NCBI RefSeq assembly: GCF_015352985.1
Contig: NZ_JACYXF010000007.1
Coordinates: 1 to 64,000, forward strand
Direction of reading: 5' to 3'
DNA length: 64,000 bases
Source: Noviherbaspirillum malthae
Lineage (GTDB): Bacteria > Pseudomonadota > Gammaproteobacteria > Burkholderiales > Burkholderiaceae_D
This document shows positions 38,062 to 47,421 of this stretch, in pieces. Under the pieces are notes generated by a model. The model did no database searches and was not told the origin of the DNA. It saw nothing but the letters and a program-made list of their open reading frames with translations. Every line of letters starts with the position of its first letter. Within the stretch, counting starts at the first letter, position 1. Position numbers and translations under genes: made by a program.

Positions 38062-39258
38062 ATGCAACTGCTCTCCCAACTCGAACAGCAGCTGCATGGT
38101 CTGGACCAGCAGAAACTGCTGCGCCGCCGCCGCGTCGCCGACACGCCCTGCGCGCCGCATGTGACCGTCGACGGCCGCGCCATGCTGGCCTTCTGCAGCA
38201 ACGACTATCTCGGCCTGGCCAATCATCCGCGCCTGATCGCGGCCTTGCAGGAAGGCGCCGCGAAATACGGCGCCGGCAGCGGCGCCTCGCACCTGATCAG
38301 CGGTCATTCCCGCGCGCACGATCTCCTGGAAGAGCGCTTCGCCGAACTGATGTCGCCGTATATCGAACAGGCCCGTGCGCTCACCTTCTGCACCGGTTAC
38401 ATGGCCAACCTCGCGGTGCTGACCGCACTGGCTGCCGTGTCGGGCCGCGACACCGATCTGTTCTCGGAATCGCTGAATCATGCCTCGCTGATCGACGGCG
38501 CCCGCCTGTCGCGCGCCAACGTGAAGATCTATGCGCATGGCGATGTCGAAGCGCTGGAAGGTTTGCTCGCAGCCAGCACTGCGAAGACGAAGATCGTGGT
38601 GACCGACAGCGTGTTCAGCATGGATGGCGATCTCGCGCCGCTGCGCGCGTTGCTTGCCCTGTGCGAACGGCATGACGCCTGGCTGGTGGTCGACGATGCG
38701 CACGGCTTCGGCGTGCTCGGCGACAATGGCCACGGCGCGCTGGAACACTTCCGGCTGCGCTCGCCCAACCTGATCTACATGGGTACGCTCGGCAAGGCGG
38801 CCGGCGTCGGCGGCGCCTTCGTCGCCGCGCATGCGACCGTGATCGATTGGCTGGTGCAGCGGGCGCGGCCCTACATCTACACCACTGCCGCGCCGCCGGC
38901 GCTGTCGCATGCGCTGCTGGCCAGCATCGACCTGATCACCGGCGAGGAAGGCGCCGCCCGGCGCGCGCATCTGCAGCAGCTCGTTGCACGGCTGCAGGAT
39001 GGCCTGCGCCTGAAACGCTGGCAACTGCTGCCGTCGCAGACTGCGATCCAGCCGGTCATCATCGGCCCCAACGACGAAGCGCTGCGCGCCGCCGCGCTGC
39101 TGCACGAGCAGGGCATCTGGGTGCCGGCGATCCGCCCGCCGACGGTGCCGGCCGATACCGCGCGCCTGCGCATCACGCTGTCGGCCGCGCATACCGGTGC
39201 CGATGTCGCGCAGCTGGCGCAGGCGTTCAACAGGATCGAAAGCGAGGCCAGGCCATGA
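38062..39258 (+). CDS. bioF: 8-amino-7-oxononanoate synthase
   Basis: A 398-residue alpha-oxoamine synthase condensing pimeloyl-ACP/CoA with L-alanine to KAPA. The PLP lysine is in [14 protein letters not shown], and the family segments [13 protein letters not shown] and [14 protein letters not shown] are clear. It starts two bases after bioA and its stop overlaps the bioD start (ATGA), so translation is coupled. Confidence 0.95.
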   Translation: MQLLSQLEQQLHGLDQQKLLRRRRVADTPCAPHVTVDGRAMLAFCSNDYLGLANHPRLIAALQEGAAKYGAGSGASHLISGHSRAHDLLEERFAELMSPYIEQARALTFCTGYMANLAVLTALAAVSGRDTDLFSESLNHASLIDGARLSRANVKIYAHGDVEALEGLLAASTAKTKIVVTDSVFSMDGDLAPLRALLALCERHDAWLVVDDAHGFGVLGDNGHGALEHFRLRSPNLIYMGTLGKAAGVGGAFVAAHATVIDWLVQRARPYIYTTAAPPALSHALLASIDLITGEEGAARRAHLQQLVARLQDGLRLKRWQLLPSQTAIQPVIIGPNDEALRAAALLHEQGIWVPAIRPPTVPADTARLRITLSAAHTGADVAQLAQAFNRIESEARP

Positions 39259-40001
39259 CCGCAAGGACAGCCTACTTCGTCACCGGCACCGATACCGAGA
39301 TCGGCAAGACGCTCACCACGAGCGCCTTGCTGCATGCGCTGGCGCAGACCGGCGTGCGCGCCGCCGGCATGAAGCCGCTCGCCGCCGGCGCGGAACTGCG
39401 CGACGGCGTGCTGCGCAACGAGGATGTGGATGCGATCGCCGGTGCCGCGAATCTGGCATTGCCGCTGCCGCTGACCACGCCCTATCTGCTGCGCGAACCG
39501 GCCGCGCCGCATATCGCGGCCGCGCTGGAAGGCGTCAGCTTCGACATCGGCCATATTCTCGATTGCTACCGGCAGGTTGCGGCTGCAGCCGACGCGGTGG
39601 TGGTCGAAGGCGTCGGCGGCTTCTGCGTGCCGCTGACCGAGGAATTCGACACCGCCGATCTCGCGCAGAAGCTCGCGCTGCCGGTCATCCTGGTGGTCGG
39701 CCTGCGGCTGGGCTGCATCAGCCATGCGCTGCTGACTGCCGAAGCGATCGCCGCGCGCGGCCTGCGCCTCGCCGGCTGGGTCGCCAATGTGGTCGATCCG
39801 CAGATGCGCTTTCAGTCGGAGAACATCGATACGCTGCGCGCCCGCCTGCCGGCGCCGCTGCTCGGCGTGATTCCGCGCCTGCCGGCAGCATCGGCAGCGG
39901 CCGCCGCAAGCCACCTCGATTGTTCCGGCCTGCCGAACTGGCCCGCTGCCGGCGCGGCCAAACCCACTCATACGTTTTCACCAGAAGCAAAGGAAGTCTG
40001 A
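39255..40001 (+). CDS. bioD: dethiobiotin synthetase
   Basis: A 248-residue ATP-dependent ligase that closes the ureido ring of dethiobiotin from DAPA and CO2. The Walker-A-type loop is [15 protein letters not shown], the conserved segment [10 protein letters not shown] follows, and [13 protein letters not shown] is the second signature. It overlaps bioF by four bases, and its stop overlaps the bioB start (TGATG). The last 25 residues form an extra tail ([18 protein letters not shown]) beyond the usual end. Confidence 0.93.
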   Translation: MTARTAYFVTGTDTEIGKTLTTSALLHALAQTGVRAAGMKPLAAGAELRDGVLRNEDVDAIAGAANLALPLPLTTPYLLREPAAPHIAAALEGVSFDIGHILDCYRQVAAAADAVVVEGVGGFCVPLTEEFDTADLAQKLALPVILVVGLRLGCISHALLTAEAIAARGLRLAGWVANVVDPQMRFQSENIDTLRARLPAPLLGVIPRLPAASAAAAASHLDCSGLPNWPAAGAAKPTHTFSPEAKEV

Positions 40002-41032
40002 TGTCATCGCAAGCCATTACCTTTCACGAACTCCGCACTCCCGCCGCCGCACGCGCCGCTGCCGCGCAAGCCTGGCCGGTGGAGAAGGTGCAGGAACTGT
40101 TCGAGCTGCCGTTCAACGAACTGATGTTCCGCGCCCAGCAGGTGCATCGTGAGAACTTCGATCCGCAGGAAGTCGAACTGGCCACCCTGCTGTCGATCAA
40201 GACCGGCGGCTGCCCGGAAGACTGCGGATACTGCCCGCAGGCGGCGCGCTACGACACCGGCGTCACCGCGCAGAAGCTGCTGGAACTGGAAACCGTGCTC
40301 GAAGCCGCCCGCGCCGCCAAGGCCCACGGCGCCACCCGCTTCTGCATGGGCGCCGCCTGGCGCAGCCCGAAGGACCGCGATCTCGACCATGTGGAAGCGA
40401 TGGTGCGCGGCGTGAAGGCGCTCGGCCTCGAAGCCTGCGCCACGCTGGGCATGCTGGAAGAAGGACAGGCCGAACGCCTCGCCGCCGCCGGCCTCGATTA
40501 CTACAATCACAACCTCGACACCGCGCCCGAGTTCTACAACGACATCATCTCCACGCGCCAGTACGACGACCGCCTCAATACGCTGGATCGCGTGCGCAAT
40601 GCCGGCATCAAGGTCTGCTGCGGCGGCATCGTCGGCATGGGCGAGTCGCGCAAGCAGCGCGCCGGCCTGATCGCGCAGGTGGCCAACCTCGACCCGTATC
40701 CCGAATCGGTGCCGATCAACCACCTGGTGCAGGTGCCCGGCACGCCGCTCTACGGCCAGGACCCGCTCGATCCGCTGGAGTTCGTACGCACCATCGCGGT
40801 GGCGCGCATCACCATGCCGAAGGCGCGCGTGCGGCTGTCGGCCGGCCGCCGGGAGCTGGGCGAAGCGGTGCAGGCGATGTGCTTTGCGGCCGGCGCCAAC
40901 TCGATCTTCTACGGCGACAAGCTGCTGACCACCGGCAACCCGGATGCCGATGCCGACATGGCGCTGCTGCAGAAGCTCGGCATGCGGATCAAGCACACTC
41001 AGGTCGACGCCAAGATGGTCGCCAACGGATAA
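40001..41032 (+). CDS. bioB: biotin synthase
   Basis: A 343-residue radical-SAM enzyme that inserts sulfur into dethiobiotin. The [4Fe-4S] cluster ligands are Cys71, Cys75 and Cys78 in [13 protein letters not shown]. Segments [13 protein letters not shown] and [13 protein letters not shown] match BioB, and the auxiliary [2Fe-2S] cluster Arg lies in [14 protein letters not shown]. It is the last gene of the bio operon and is coupled to bioD by a one-base overlap. Its product is needed to biotinylate LiuD, encoded about 100 bp downstream. Confidence 0.96.
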   Translation: MSSQAITFHELRTPAAARAAAAQAWPVEKVQELFELPFNELMFRAQQVHRENFDPQEVELATLLSIKTGGCPEDCGYCPQAARYDTGVTAQKLLELETVLEAARAAKAHGATRFCMGAAWRSPKDRDLDHVEAMVRGVKALGLEACATLGMLEEGQAERLAAAGLDYYNHNLDTAPEFYNDIISTRQYDDRLNTLDRVRNAGIKVCCGGIVGMGESRKQRAGLIAQVANLDPYPESVPINHLVQVPGTPLYGQDPLDPLEFVRTIAVARITMPKARVRLSAGRRELGEAVQAMCFAAGANSIFYGDKLLTTGNPDADADMALLQKLGMRIKHTQVDAKMVANG

Positions 41033-41130
41033 ATGCAGTAATGGCGGCTTCCTGCGAGGGAAACCGCCGCGCAGGACATGCAGTTCAACGCACAACAAGA
41101 GACATCCACCGCACCCCATAAGGAGATAGC

Positions 41131-43146
41131 GTGTTCACCAAGATCCTGATTGCCAACCGCGGCGAAATCGCCTGCCGCGTTGCTTCCACGGCCCATCGCC
41201 TCGGCGTCAAAAGCGTCGCGGTGTATTCCGAGGCCGATGCCAATGCCAAGCATGTCGCCGTGTGCGACGAATCCGTTGCCATCGGCCCCGCGCCGGCCAA
41301 GGAAAGCTACCTGCGCGCCGACAAGATCATCGAAGTCGCCAAGGCCACCGGCGCGCAAGCCATCCATCCCGGCTACGGCTTTCTGTCGGAAAATGAGGAC
41401 TTCGCCGAAGCCTGCGCCAAAGCGGGCATCGCCTTTATCGGCCCGCCGGCTTCCGCCATCCGTGCGATGGGTTCCAAGTCGGCCGCGAAAGCGCTGATGG
41501 AAAAGGCCAACGTGCCGCTGGTGCCGGGTTATCACGGCGACAACCAGGATGCCGACTTCCTGCGCGAGCAGGCCGACAAGATCGGCTATCCGGTGCTGCT
41601 GAAGGCGTCCGCCGGCGGCGGCGGCAAGGGTATGCGCATCGTCGAGAAAAGCGAGGATTTCAAGGCCGCGCTCGAATCCTGCAAGCGCGAAGCGATCAAC
41701 AGCTTCGGCGACGACAAGGTGCTGGTCGAGAAATACCTGACCCGCCCGCGCCATATCGAGATCCAGGTGTTTGCCGACACGCAGGGCAACTGCGTCTACC
41801 TGTTCGAGCGCGACTGCTCGGTGCAGCGCCGCCACCAGAAGGTGCTGGAAGAAGCGCCCGCGCCGGGCATGACCGAAGAGCGCCGCCGTGCGATGGGCGA
41901 AGCCGCAGTGGCTGCTGCGAAGGCGGTCGGTTATGTCGGCGCCGGCACGGTGGAATTCATTGCCAACCAGGATGGCAGCTTCTACTTCATGGAAATGAAC
42001 ACGCGGCTGCAGGTCGAGCATCCGGTGACCGAGATGATCACCGGGCTGGACCTGGTGGAATGGCAGTTGCGCGTGGCCTTCGGCGAACCCTTGCCGAAGA
42101 AACAGGAAGAACTGACGATCCACGGCCATGCGCTGGAAGCGCGCATCTATGCGGAGAACCCGGAGAAGGGCTTCCTGCCTTCGATCGGCACGCTGCGCCA
42201 TCTGCATACGCCGCCTGCGGTGAACTTCGAGCTCGGCCAAGGCAGCGTGGCCGGCAATCCGGCGGCGATCCGCATCGATTCCGGCGTGCGCGAAGGTGAT
42301 GCGATCTCGCCGTTCTACGATCCGATGATCGCCAAGCTGATCGTCTGGGGCAATGACCGCGAGGAAGCGCTGGCGCACATGTCGCAGGCGCTGGCGGAGT
42401 ACCAGGTGGTGGGCCTGGCCACCAATGTCGCCTTCCTCAAGCGCCTAGTGGAAAGCCGGCCGTTCTCGCAGGCCGACCTCGACACCGGCCTGATCGAGCG
42501 CAATCATGATGAACTGTTCCCGACACCGCAGCCGGCCTCGCTGCAGATCCTCGGCCTGGCGGCGGCGTCACTGTTGTCGTCCGAGCAGACTGCCGGCGCC
42601 GCGGCCAATGATCCCTGGGCCAATACCAGCGGCTGGAGGATGAACGGCGCCCTGCTGCGCACCCTGGAATTCGGCGAGGAAGGCTCCACCTATCCGGTAT
42701 CGGTGTCCTATCGCGAGAACGGCTGGACGCTGGGCCTGAATGGCGCCTCGTCGGTGATGACGCTGGTCGAGCGCCAGGGCCAGCATCTGGTGATCAAGGT
42801 CGACGGCACCGCGGTGCGCGGCACTGTGGTACGTGCGGCCGACGTGTTCCATGTGTTCACCGGCGGCGCGCATTACGTGCTCAACTACAACGATCCGCTG
42901 GCCCATGCCGGCGAGAGCGAGGCCGAAGGCGGCCGCCTGACGGCGCCGATGCCGGGCAAGATCGTGGCGCTACTGGTGGAGAAAGGCAAGACGGTGGAGA
43001 AGGGCGCGCCGCTCTTGATCATGGAAGCGATGAAGATGGAGCACACGATTGCCGCGCCGGCCAACGGCACGGTCGAGGATCTGCTGTATGCGGTCGGCGA
43101 CCAGGTGGCGGAAGGCGCGCAGCTGCTGGCGTTCAAGGCGGCGTAG
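41131..43146 (+). CDS. liuD: methylcrotonyl-CoA carboxylase alpha (biotin-carrying) subunit
   Basis: A 671-residue fusion of biotin carboxylase, a linking beta-rich domain and a biotin carboxyl carrier domain. The ATP-grasp loop is KASAGGGGKGMRIV and the carboxylase signature FMEMNTRLQVEHPVTEM. The biotinylated lysine is Lys635 in MEAMKMEHTI. It carboxylates biotin with bicarbonate and ATP and hands the group to LiuB. The start is GTG at 41131, preceded by AAGGAG. The position right after bioB is functionally logical. Confidence 0.95.
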   Translation: MFTKILIANRGEIACRVASTAHRLGVKSVAVYSEADANAKHVAVCDESVAIGPAPAKESYLRADKIIEVAKATGAQAIHPGYGFLSENEDFAEACAKAGIAFIGPPASAIRAMGSKSAAKALMEKANVPLVPGYHGDNQDADFLREQADKIGYPVLLKASAGGGGKGMRIVEKSEDFKAALESCKREAINSFGDDKVLVEKYLTRPRHIEIQVFADTQGNCVYLFERDCSVQRRHQKVLEEAPAPGMTEERRRAMGEAAVAAAKAVGYVGAGTVEFIANQDGSFYFMEMNTRLQVEHPVTEMITGLDLVEWQLRVAFGEPLPKKQEELTIHGHALEARIYAENPEKGFLPSIGTLRHLHTPPAVNFELGQGSVAGNPAAIRIDSGVREGDAISPFYDPMIAKLIVWGNDREEALAHMSQALAEYQVVGLATNVAFLKRLVESRPFSQADLDTGLIERNHDELFPTPQPASLQILGLAAASLLSSEQTAGAAANDPWANTSGWRMNGALLRTLEFGEEGSTYPVSVSYRENGWTLGLNGASSVMTLVERQGQHLVIKVDGTAVRGTVVRAADVFHVFTGGAHYVLNYNDPLAHAGESEAEGGRLTAPMPGKIVALLVEKGKTVEKGAPLLIMEAMKMEHTIAAPANGTVEDLLYAVGDQVAEGAQLLAFKAA

Positions 43147-43215
43147 TAGCAGATTTTTTGACAATTCCTTTCCTTCAAGGCAGAGATCTTGCCAAGTCTG
43201 CCAAGACCTTGAAGT

Positions 43216-43311
43216 CCCCTCCCCTTCAAGGGGAGGGCTAGGGTGGGGATGGGTTTGAAGTACGTAAAGAAACCCATCCCCATCCCAGCCTTCCCCTTGA
43301 AGGGGAAGGGG
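43216..43311. repeat. repeat family A, inverted pair
   Basis: Two copies of a unit built from CCCTCCCCTTCAAGGGGAGG plus a GGGTGGGGATGGGTT tail face each other (43216-43256 and 43271-43311) with 14 bp between. Each has its own hairpin at CCCCTT..AAGGGG, and the pair can also form one long stem. Related copies occur at 52710-52750 and 57928-58022. It lies between liuD and liuE and may act as terminator or mRNA stabiliser. Confidence 0.85.
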
Positions 43312-43384
43312 CGTCCAAGGGCTTGCGGACTTATTGGTAATAATTAGTCTTAGAGAGAAGGGGCAATTCACCGAAAGGCACACT

Positions 43385-44293
43385 ATGAGCCTCCCAAGCA
43401 AAGTCAAAATCGTCGAAGTCGGTCCGCGCGACGGCTTGCAGAACGAAAAGGAAACCATCCCCGCCGAGGTCAAGATCGAACTCGTCGACCGCCTGACCGA
43501 CGCAGGCTTCGTGAACATCGAAGCCGCCTCCTTCGTCTCGCCGAAGTGGGTGCCGCAGATGGCGACCTCCGCCGAAGTGATGGACAAGATCCGCCGCAAG
43601 CCCGGCGTCATCTATTCCGCGCTGACGCCCAACATGAAAGGCTTCGAAGCCGCGCTCGCGGCCAAGGCCGATGAAGTGGTGATCTTCGGCGCCGCCTCGG
43701 AAGCCTTTTCCCAGCGCAACATCAACTGCTCGATCGCCGAATCGATCGAGCGCTTCCGCGATGTCGCGCAGGCCGCCAAGCAAAACAACATCCGCCTGCG
43801 CGGCAGCATCAGCTGCGCGTTCGGCTGCCCCTACCAGGGCGAAGTGCCGGCCGAGAGCGTGGCCGACGTGGTGCGCCGGCTGCGCGAACTCGGCTGCGAC
43901 GAGATCGACATCGCCGACACCATCGGCGTGGGTACGCCGAAGAAGGTGCAGGCGGTGTTCGACCGCGTGGTGAAGGAATTCCCGATCGAGCGCCTGTCCG
44001 GCCATTTCCACGACACCTACGGCCAGGCGACCGCGAACATCTACGCCAGCCTGGAAGTCGGCATCTCGATCTTCCACTCGTCGGTGGCCGGCCTAGGCGG
44101 CTGCCCGTATGCAAAGGGCGCAACCGGCAATGTCTCGACGGAGGATGTGCTGTTCCTGATGAACGGGCTCGGCATCGAGACCGGTATCGATCTCGACAAG
44201 GTGGTCGACGCCGGCCAGTTCATCTCGCAGCACCTCAACCGCAAGGCGGCCAGCCGCACCGGCAACGCGATCGCGGCCAAGCGGGCGGGGTAA
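43385..44293 (+). CDS. liuE: hydroxymethylglutaryl-CoA lyase
   Basis: A 302-residue TIM-barrel lyase that splits HMG-CoA into acetoacetate and acetyl-CoA, the last step of leucine breakdown. The metal-binding and catalytic segments are VGPRDGLQNEKE, GHFHDTYGQATANI and the signature GLGGCPYAKGATGN with the active-site cysteine. The Met at 43385 is taken as start because the conserved region begins there; an upstream in-frame Met at 43334 lies in sequence that follows repeat A. Confidence 0.95.
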   Translation: MSLPSKVKIVEVGPRDGLQNEKETIPAEVKIELVDRLTDAGFVNIEAASFVSPKWVPQMATSAEVMDKIRRKPGVIYSALTPNMKGFEAALAAKADEVVIFGAASEAFSQRNINCSIAESIERFRDVAQAAKQNNIRLRGSISCAFGCPYQGEVPAESVADVVRRLRELGCDEIDIADTIGVGTPKKVQAVFDRVVKEFPIERLSGHFHDTYGQATANIYASLEVGISIFHSSVAGLGGCPYAKGATGNVSTEDVLFLMNGLGIETGIDLDKVVDAGQFISQHLNRKAASRTGNAIAAKRAG

Positions 44294-44305
44294 GGGGACA
44301 AGGCA

Positions 44306-44905
44306 TTGAAGGAAGCGCCGCTGCGCCCGCTGTCGGAACTGCTCGCGGCCATCCGTGCCTGCGAGCAGTGCAGCGCGCACCTGCCCCATGGTCCACGGCC
44401 GGTGGTGCAGGCCAGTCCGACGGCGCGCCTGCTGATCGTCGGCCAAGCGCCGGGGCGGCGGGTGCACGACACCGGCATTCCCTGGAACGATCCGTCGGGC
44501 GACCGTCTGCGCCGCTGGCTGCAGATGCCGCGCGAGGTGTTCTACGACGAAGGCAAGGTGGCCATCGTGCCGACCGGCTTCTGCTATCCGGGCAAGGGCA
44601 GGAGCGGCGACCTGCCGCCGCGTCCCGAGTGCGCGCCTGCCTGGCATGCGCCGCTGCTGCAGCTCATGCCGGAGGTGCAGCTGACGCTGCTGATCGGCCG
44701 CCATGCGCAGGAATATTATTTGCGGGACAATGGCAGGCGCACGCTGACCGAGACGGTTGCCGCCTGGCGCGACTATCTGCCCAAATACCTGCCGCTGCCG
44801 CATCCGAGCCCGCGCAATATCGCCTGGTTCAAGGCCAACCCCTGGTTCGAGCGGGAGGTCGTGCCGGAACTGCAGCGGCGCATTGGACTTTTGATGAATG
44901 ACTGA
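44306..44905 (+). CDS. uracil-DNA glycosylase-superfamily protein
   Basis: A 199-residue protein of the uracil-DNA glycosylase-like fold. The active-site loop is LLIVGQAPGRRVHDTGIPW and the DNA-intercalation-type motif is LPLPHPSPRNIAWFK. An early CxxC (CEQC) could be a remnant of the Fe-S site of family 4/5 enzymes, but other cluster cysteines are not evident. Related bacterial proteins are often called uracil-DNA glycosylase family without proven activity. It starts at a TTG (44306) with AGGGG upstream and overlaps the next gene. Confidence 0.75.
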   Translation: MKEAPLRPLSELLAAIRACEQCSAHLPHGPRPVVQASPTARLLIVGQAPGRRVHDTGIPWNDPSGDRLRRWLQMPREVFYDEGKVAIVPTGFCYPGKGRSGDLPPRPECAPAWHAPLLQLMPEVQLTLLIGRHAQEYYLRDNGRRTLTETVAAWRDYLPKYLPLPHPSPRNIAWFKANPWFEREVVPELQRRIGLLMND

Positions 44906-45398
44906 CATGAGCAACACCGACACAAAACTGCCCGACAGCGCGCAGCGCGTCGCCAACCTGCTGGCCGAGCTCGGCCATGACAAGCCGGTCGTGATGCTGC
45001 CGGAAACCGGCAAGACCTCCGCCGAAGCCGCCGCCGGTCTCGGCTGCAGCGTGGCCGAAATCGCCAAGTCCATCGTCTTCCGCCGTCTCGCCGACGACGC
45101 GGCGGTGATGGTGGTGGCCAGCGGCGCCAACCGCGTCGACGAACACAAGGTTGCGGCGCAGGTCGGGCCGCTGGGGCGCGCCGATGCGAAGTTCGTCAAG
45201 ACCCGCATCGGCTATGCGATCGGCGGCGTCTGTCCGATCGGGCATGTGGAAAAGACGGTGATGCTGATCGATGAAGACTTGATGAAACTGCCCAGCGTCT
45301 GGGCCGCGGCGGGGCATCCGCATGCGGTGTTCAACCTGACGCCGCAGCAGCTGCAGGCGATGACCGGCGCGCCGGTGGTGGATGTGGCGCTGCGATGA
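44898..45398 (+). CDS. YbaK/EbsC-family aminoacyl-tRNA deacylase
   Basis: A 166-residue trans-editing protein of the YbaK/ProX family. Key segments are EIAKSIVFRR with the conserved Lys, ASGANRVDEHKV, and the GGVCPIGH loop. Family members hydrolyse mischarged Cys- or Ala-tRNA(Pro) or related species; which one cannot be decided. The start at 44898 overlaps the previous gene by eight bases; a Met at 44907 just after that stop is equally possible. The stop overlaps the DUF1289 start (ATGA). Confidence 0.83.
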   Translation: MTDMSNTDTKLPDSAQRVANLLAELGHDKPVVMLPETGKTSAEAAAGLGCSVAEIAKSIVFRRLADDAAVMVVASGANRVDEHKVAAQVGPLGRADAKFVKTRIGYAIGGVCPIGHVEKTVMLIDEDLMKLPSVWAAAGHPHAVFNLTPQQLQAMTGAPVVDVALR

Positions 45399-45595
45399 TT
45401 CAGTTCGATCCGGTGAATGATCAGGGCAGGGTGCCTTCGCCTTGCATCAGTGTTTGCAAGATGAATGCGCAGACGGGGTTGTGTGAGGGGTGTTTGCGGA
45501 CGATTGAGGAGATTGTGCAGTGGGGGACGGCTAGCGAGGAGGTTAAGAGGGCGGTTTGGATGGAGATTCGGAGGCGGGAAGAGGGGCTGTTTTAG
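45395..45595 (+). CDS. DUF1289-family small cysteine protein
   Basis: A 66-residue protein with the DUF1289 pattern SPCISVCKM...LCEGCLRTIEEI. Cys17, Cys21, Cys30 and Cys33 probably bind zinc or an Fe-S cluster. The function is unknown. It is translationally coupled to the YbaK-like gene. Its last 120 bases are strikingly G-rich on the coding strand (60 G, 11 C at 45481-45600), using AGG, GGG and GAG codons that its upstream neighbours avoid, and it abuts repeat B1. Confidence 0.83.
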   Translation: MIQFDPVNDQGRVPSPCISVCKMNAQTGLCEGCLRTIEEIVQWGTASEEVKRAVWMEIRRREEGLF

Positions 45596-45604
45596 GCAGG
45601 GGAT

Positions 45605-45872
45605 TCTCTTCGGTGATGCAAAGCGTCATGCTCTCCGTGGAGGCTAGCCGGGTCTGGCCCCGGCGGGCCACCTACTTTTTTGCTTCGCCAAAAAAGTAGG
45701 CAAAAAAGGCGACACCCCTACCGCCGCCCCTGCGGGGTTCCCAAAAGTAGTCGACGCAAAGCGGGAAGCGCAGAAACTCGCCTTCGGCTCAGACATCTGC
45801 GCTTCTTATCCGCTTCACGTCGACTACTTTTGGCGTCGTTAGAGGGGAAACTTAAACAGGCTCTATGCGCTG
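45605..45872 (+). repeat. repeat family B, copy B1
   Basis: A hairpin-rich repeat of about 270 bp. Hairpin I is CCTACTTTTTTG/CAAAAAAGTAGG (45671-45700, loop CTTCGC). Hairpin II has the perfect 16-bp outer stem CCAAAAGTAGTCGACG (45741-45756) with its complement at 45818-45833, and an inner stem GAAGCGCAGA/TCTGCGCTTC with a loop containing AACTCGCC and CGGCTCAGAC. A GC-rich hairpin (GCCGG..CCGGC) precedes hairpin I. Three other copies lie at 45990, 50207 and 52406. Confidence 0.9.
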
Positions 45873-45880
45873 CCTTGGTC

Positions 45881-45923
45881 ACTCCCCTCTCCCGCAAGCG
45901 GGAGAGGGGCCGGGGGTGAGGGC
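45881..45923 (+). repeat. repeat family C, copy after B1
   Basis: A hairpin CTCCCCTCTCCCGC / GCGGGAGAGGGG followed by CCGGGGGTGAGGGCG. The same unit follows B3 (50485), precedes B4 in inverted form (52361), and is the basis of the array at 59231-59700. Confidence 0.85.
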
Positions 45924-45989
45924 GGTCGCAAGGGAGAGACAGTTTCCAATATCAAAAAACCAGTCCCGAACAGGCAAACCCACCAAACC

Positions 45990-46277
45990 AAGCTCGCGCA
46001 CAGAGGCTGTTAAAAATCCCTTCTAACGACGCCAAAAGAGCGGCCGGCAAAGCGGATAAAGAAGCGCAGACTGTCTGAGCCGCAGGCGAGTTTCTGCGCT
46101 TCCCGCTTTGCCGGCCGCTCTTTTGGGAACCCGCAGGGGCGGCGGTAGAGGGGTCGCACCTCGGCGGCCCCCTTCTTTTGCTTACTTTTCTTGGCGAGAC
46201 AAGAAAAGTGAGTGGCCGCCGGGCCACCCCCGGCAAGCCTCCACGAAGAACATGACGCTTTGCATCACCGAAGAGAA
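45990..46277 (-). repeat. repeat family B, copy B2 (inverted)
   Basis: The same element as B1 in opposite orientation, about 65 bp away. The outer stem of hairpin II is a perfect 24-bp inverted repeat (46032-46055 with 46103-46126) whose variable core is AGCGGCCGGC, unlike the other copies. Hairpin I is ACTTTTCTTG/CAAGAAAAGT (46181-46212). B1 and B2 together form a very large inverted repeat. Confidence 0.9.
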
Positions 46278-46306
46278 ATCGGAAACATCACCGAAAGGAG
46301 ACAAAC

Positions 46307-46942
46307 ATGACCACCCAAAAAAATATCACCTGGTACTTCGACTTCATCTCCCCCTTCTCCTACCTCCAACACGAACAACTCTCCCAACTACCACGCAACA
46401 CCCACATCACCCCCAAACCCATCCTCTTCGCCGCCCTCCTAAACCACTGGGGCACCACAGGCCCCGCCGAACTCGCCCCCAAGCGGCAATGGACCTACGA
46501 ACACTGCCTCTGGCTGGCCCATAAACACGGCATACCGATGACGATGCCAAGCGAACACCCCTTCAACCCCCTGCCGCTGCTGCGCCTGTGCCTGGCGTTG
46601 GGCAGCACGCCGGACGCGATACGCCGCCTGTTTCACTGGGTCTGGCGCGAAGGCAATACGCCCGCAAATACAGCAAGCTTCGAAGCACTGTTGCAGGAAT
46701 TGCATGTCACTCCCGACCAGCTCGACGCCGCCGACGTCAAGCAGCAGCTGCGCGCCAATGCCGAACAGGCAATCGCCGCCGGCGTGTTTGGCGTGCCGAC
46801 CGCGGTAGTGGATAATCGCCGTTTCTGGGGATTCGATTCCACCGACATGCTGCTGGCCTATCTCGGCGGCGATCCCTTTTTTCAATCGCCGTCCTGGCTG
46901 CAGGCCGCCGATCGCCCGGTGGGCGTGCAGCGGCGCAGCTGA
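46307..46942 (+). CDS. 2-hydroxychromene-2-carboxylate isomerase-type DsbA-fold protein
   Basis: A 211-residue thioredoxin-fold protein of the HCCA isomerase/kappa-GST group. The N-terminal active-site segment YFDFISPFSYL has Ser-Pro in place of a CxxC, as in the isomerases, and AAGVFGVPTAVVDNRRFWG holds the cis-proline. In naphthalene catabolism such enzymes isomerise hydroxychromene carboxylate with glutathione; here no aromatic ring-cleavage genes adjoin, so the substrate is open. AAAGGAG precedes the ATG. The first 140 bases, next to repeat B2, are extremely C-rich (34 C, 3 G at 46381-46440), unlike the rest of the gene. Confidence 0.8.
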   Translation: MTTQKNITWYFDFISPFSYLQHEQLSQLPRNTHITPKPILFAALLNHWGTTGPAELAPKRQWTYEHCLWLAHKHGIPMTMPSEHPFNPLPLLRLCLALGSTPDAIRRLFHWVWREGNTPANTASFEALLQELHVTPDQLDAADVKQQLRANAEQAIAAGVFGVPTAVVDNRRFWGFDSTDMLLAYLGGDPFFQSPSWLQAADRPVGVQRRS

Positions 46943-46962
46943 GCACCTTAGGACACAACGCC

Positions 46963-47421
46963 ATGGCAACCATGCAATTCAATTTCTACAAGCCGGAGCA
47001 GCCCGTCACCGGCCCCGCCTACAACACGTGGTTCAAGCTCCTGGCCACCGTCGTCACCATCGTGCTCGCCGTTTATGCCGGCAGCATCACCGTGCGCTTT
47101 CCGCTGCTCGAATACGGCTTCGGCGTCAAGGCGCTGCTGATGGGCGCGGCGCTGATGCTGGTCATCAGCTACTACTGGTTCCTGCGCTCCACGGTCACCA
47201 TCGACGACACCGGCATCACCCAGCGCTGGATGTACAACCGCCATGTCGAATGGCGCGACATCCGCAGCGCCAAGATGATCGGCATTCCCTACCTGAGCGC
47301 GATCTTCCCGCCGAGGCTCGTGGTCCGCAGCGGCAACACCTTCGTGACCTTCAACGGCGGCTCGCAGGCGGTGCTGCTGGAGTTCGCGAAAATCTCGCTC
47401 GCCTACCAGATGAAAAAATGA
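46963..47421 (+). CDS. membrane protein with PH-like domain
   Basis: A 152-residue protein with two hydrophobic helices (about residues 25-45 and 55-73) followed by a soluble beta-rich part (STVTIDDTGITQRWMYNRHVEWRDIRSAKMIG) that resembles bacterial PH-domain proteins. The function is unknown. It follows the isomerase gene by 20 bp and overlaps the next gene by four bases (ATGA), suggesting an operon. The start could be 46963 or 46972. Confidence 0.65.
   Translation: MATMQFNFYKPEQPVTGPAYNTWFKLLATVVTIVLAVYAGSITVRFPLLEYGFGVKALLMGAALMLVISYYWFLRSTVTIDDTGITQRWMYNRHVEWRDIRSAKMIGIPYLSAIFPPRLVVRSGNTFVTFNGGSQAVLLEFAKISLAYQMKK

Noticed and set aside
45680..45919. Short open frames inside the B and C repeats
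   Set aside because: They recur only because the repeat recurs; hairpin arms explain the sequence, and no ribosome site or protein-like composition is seen.
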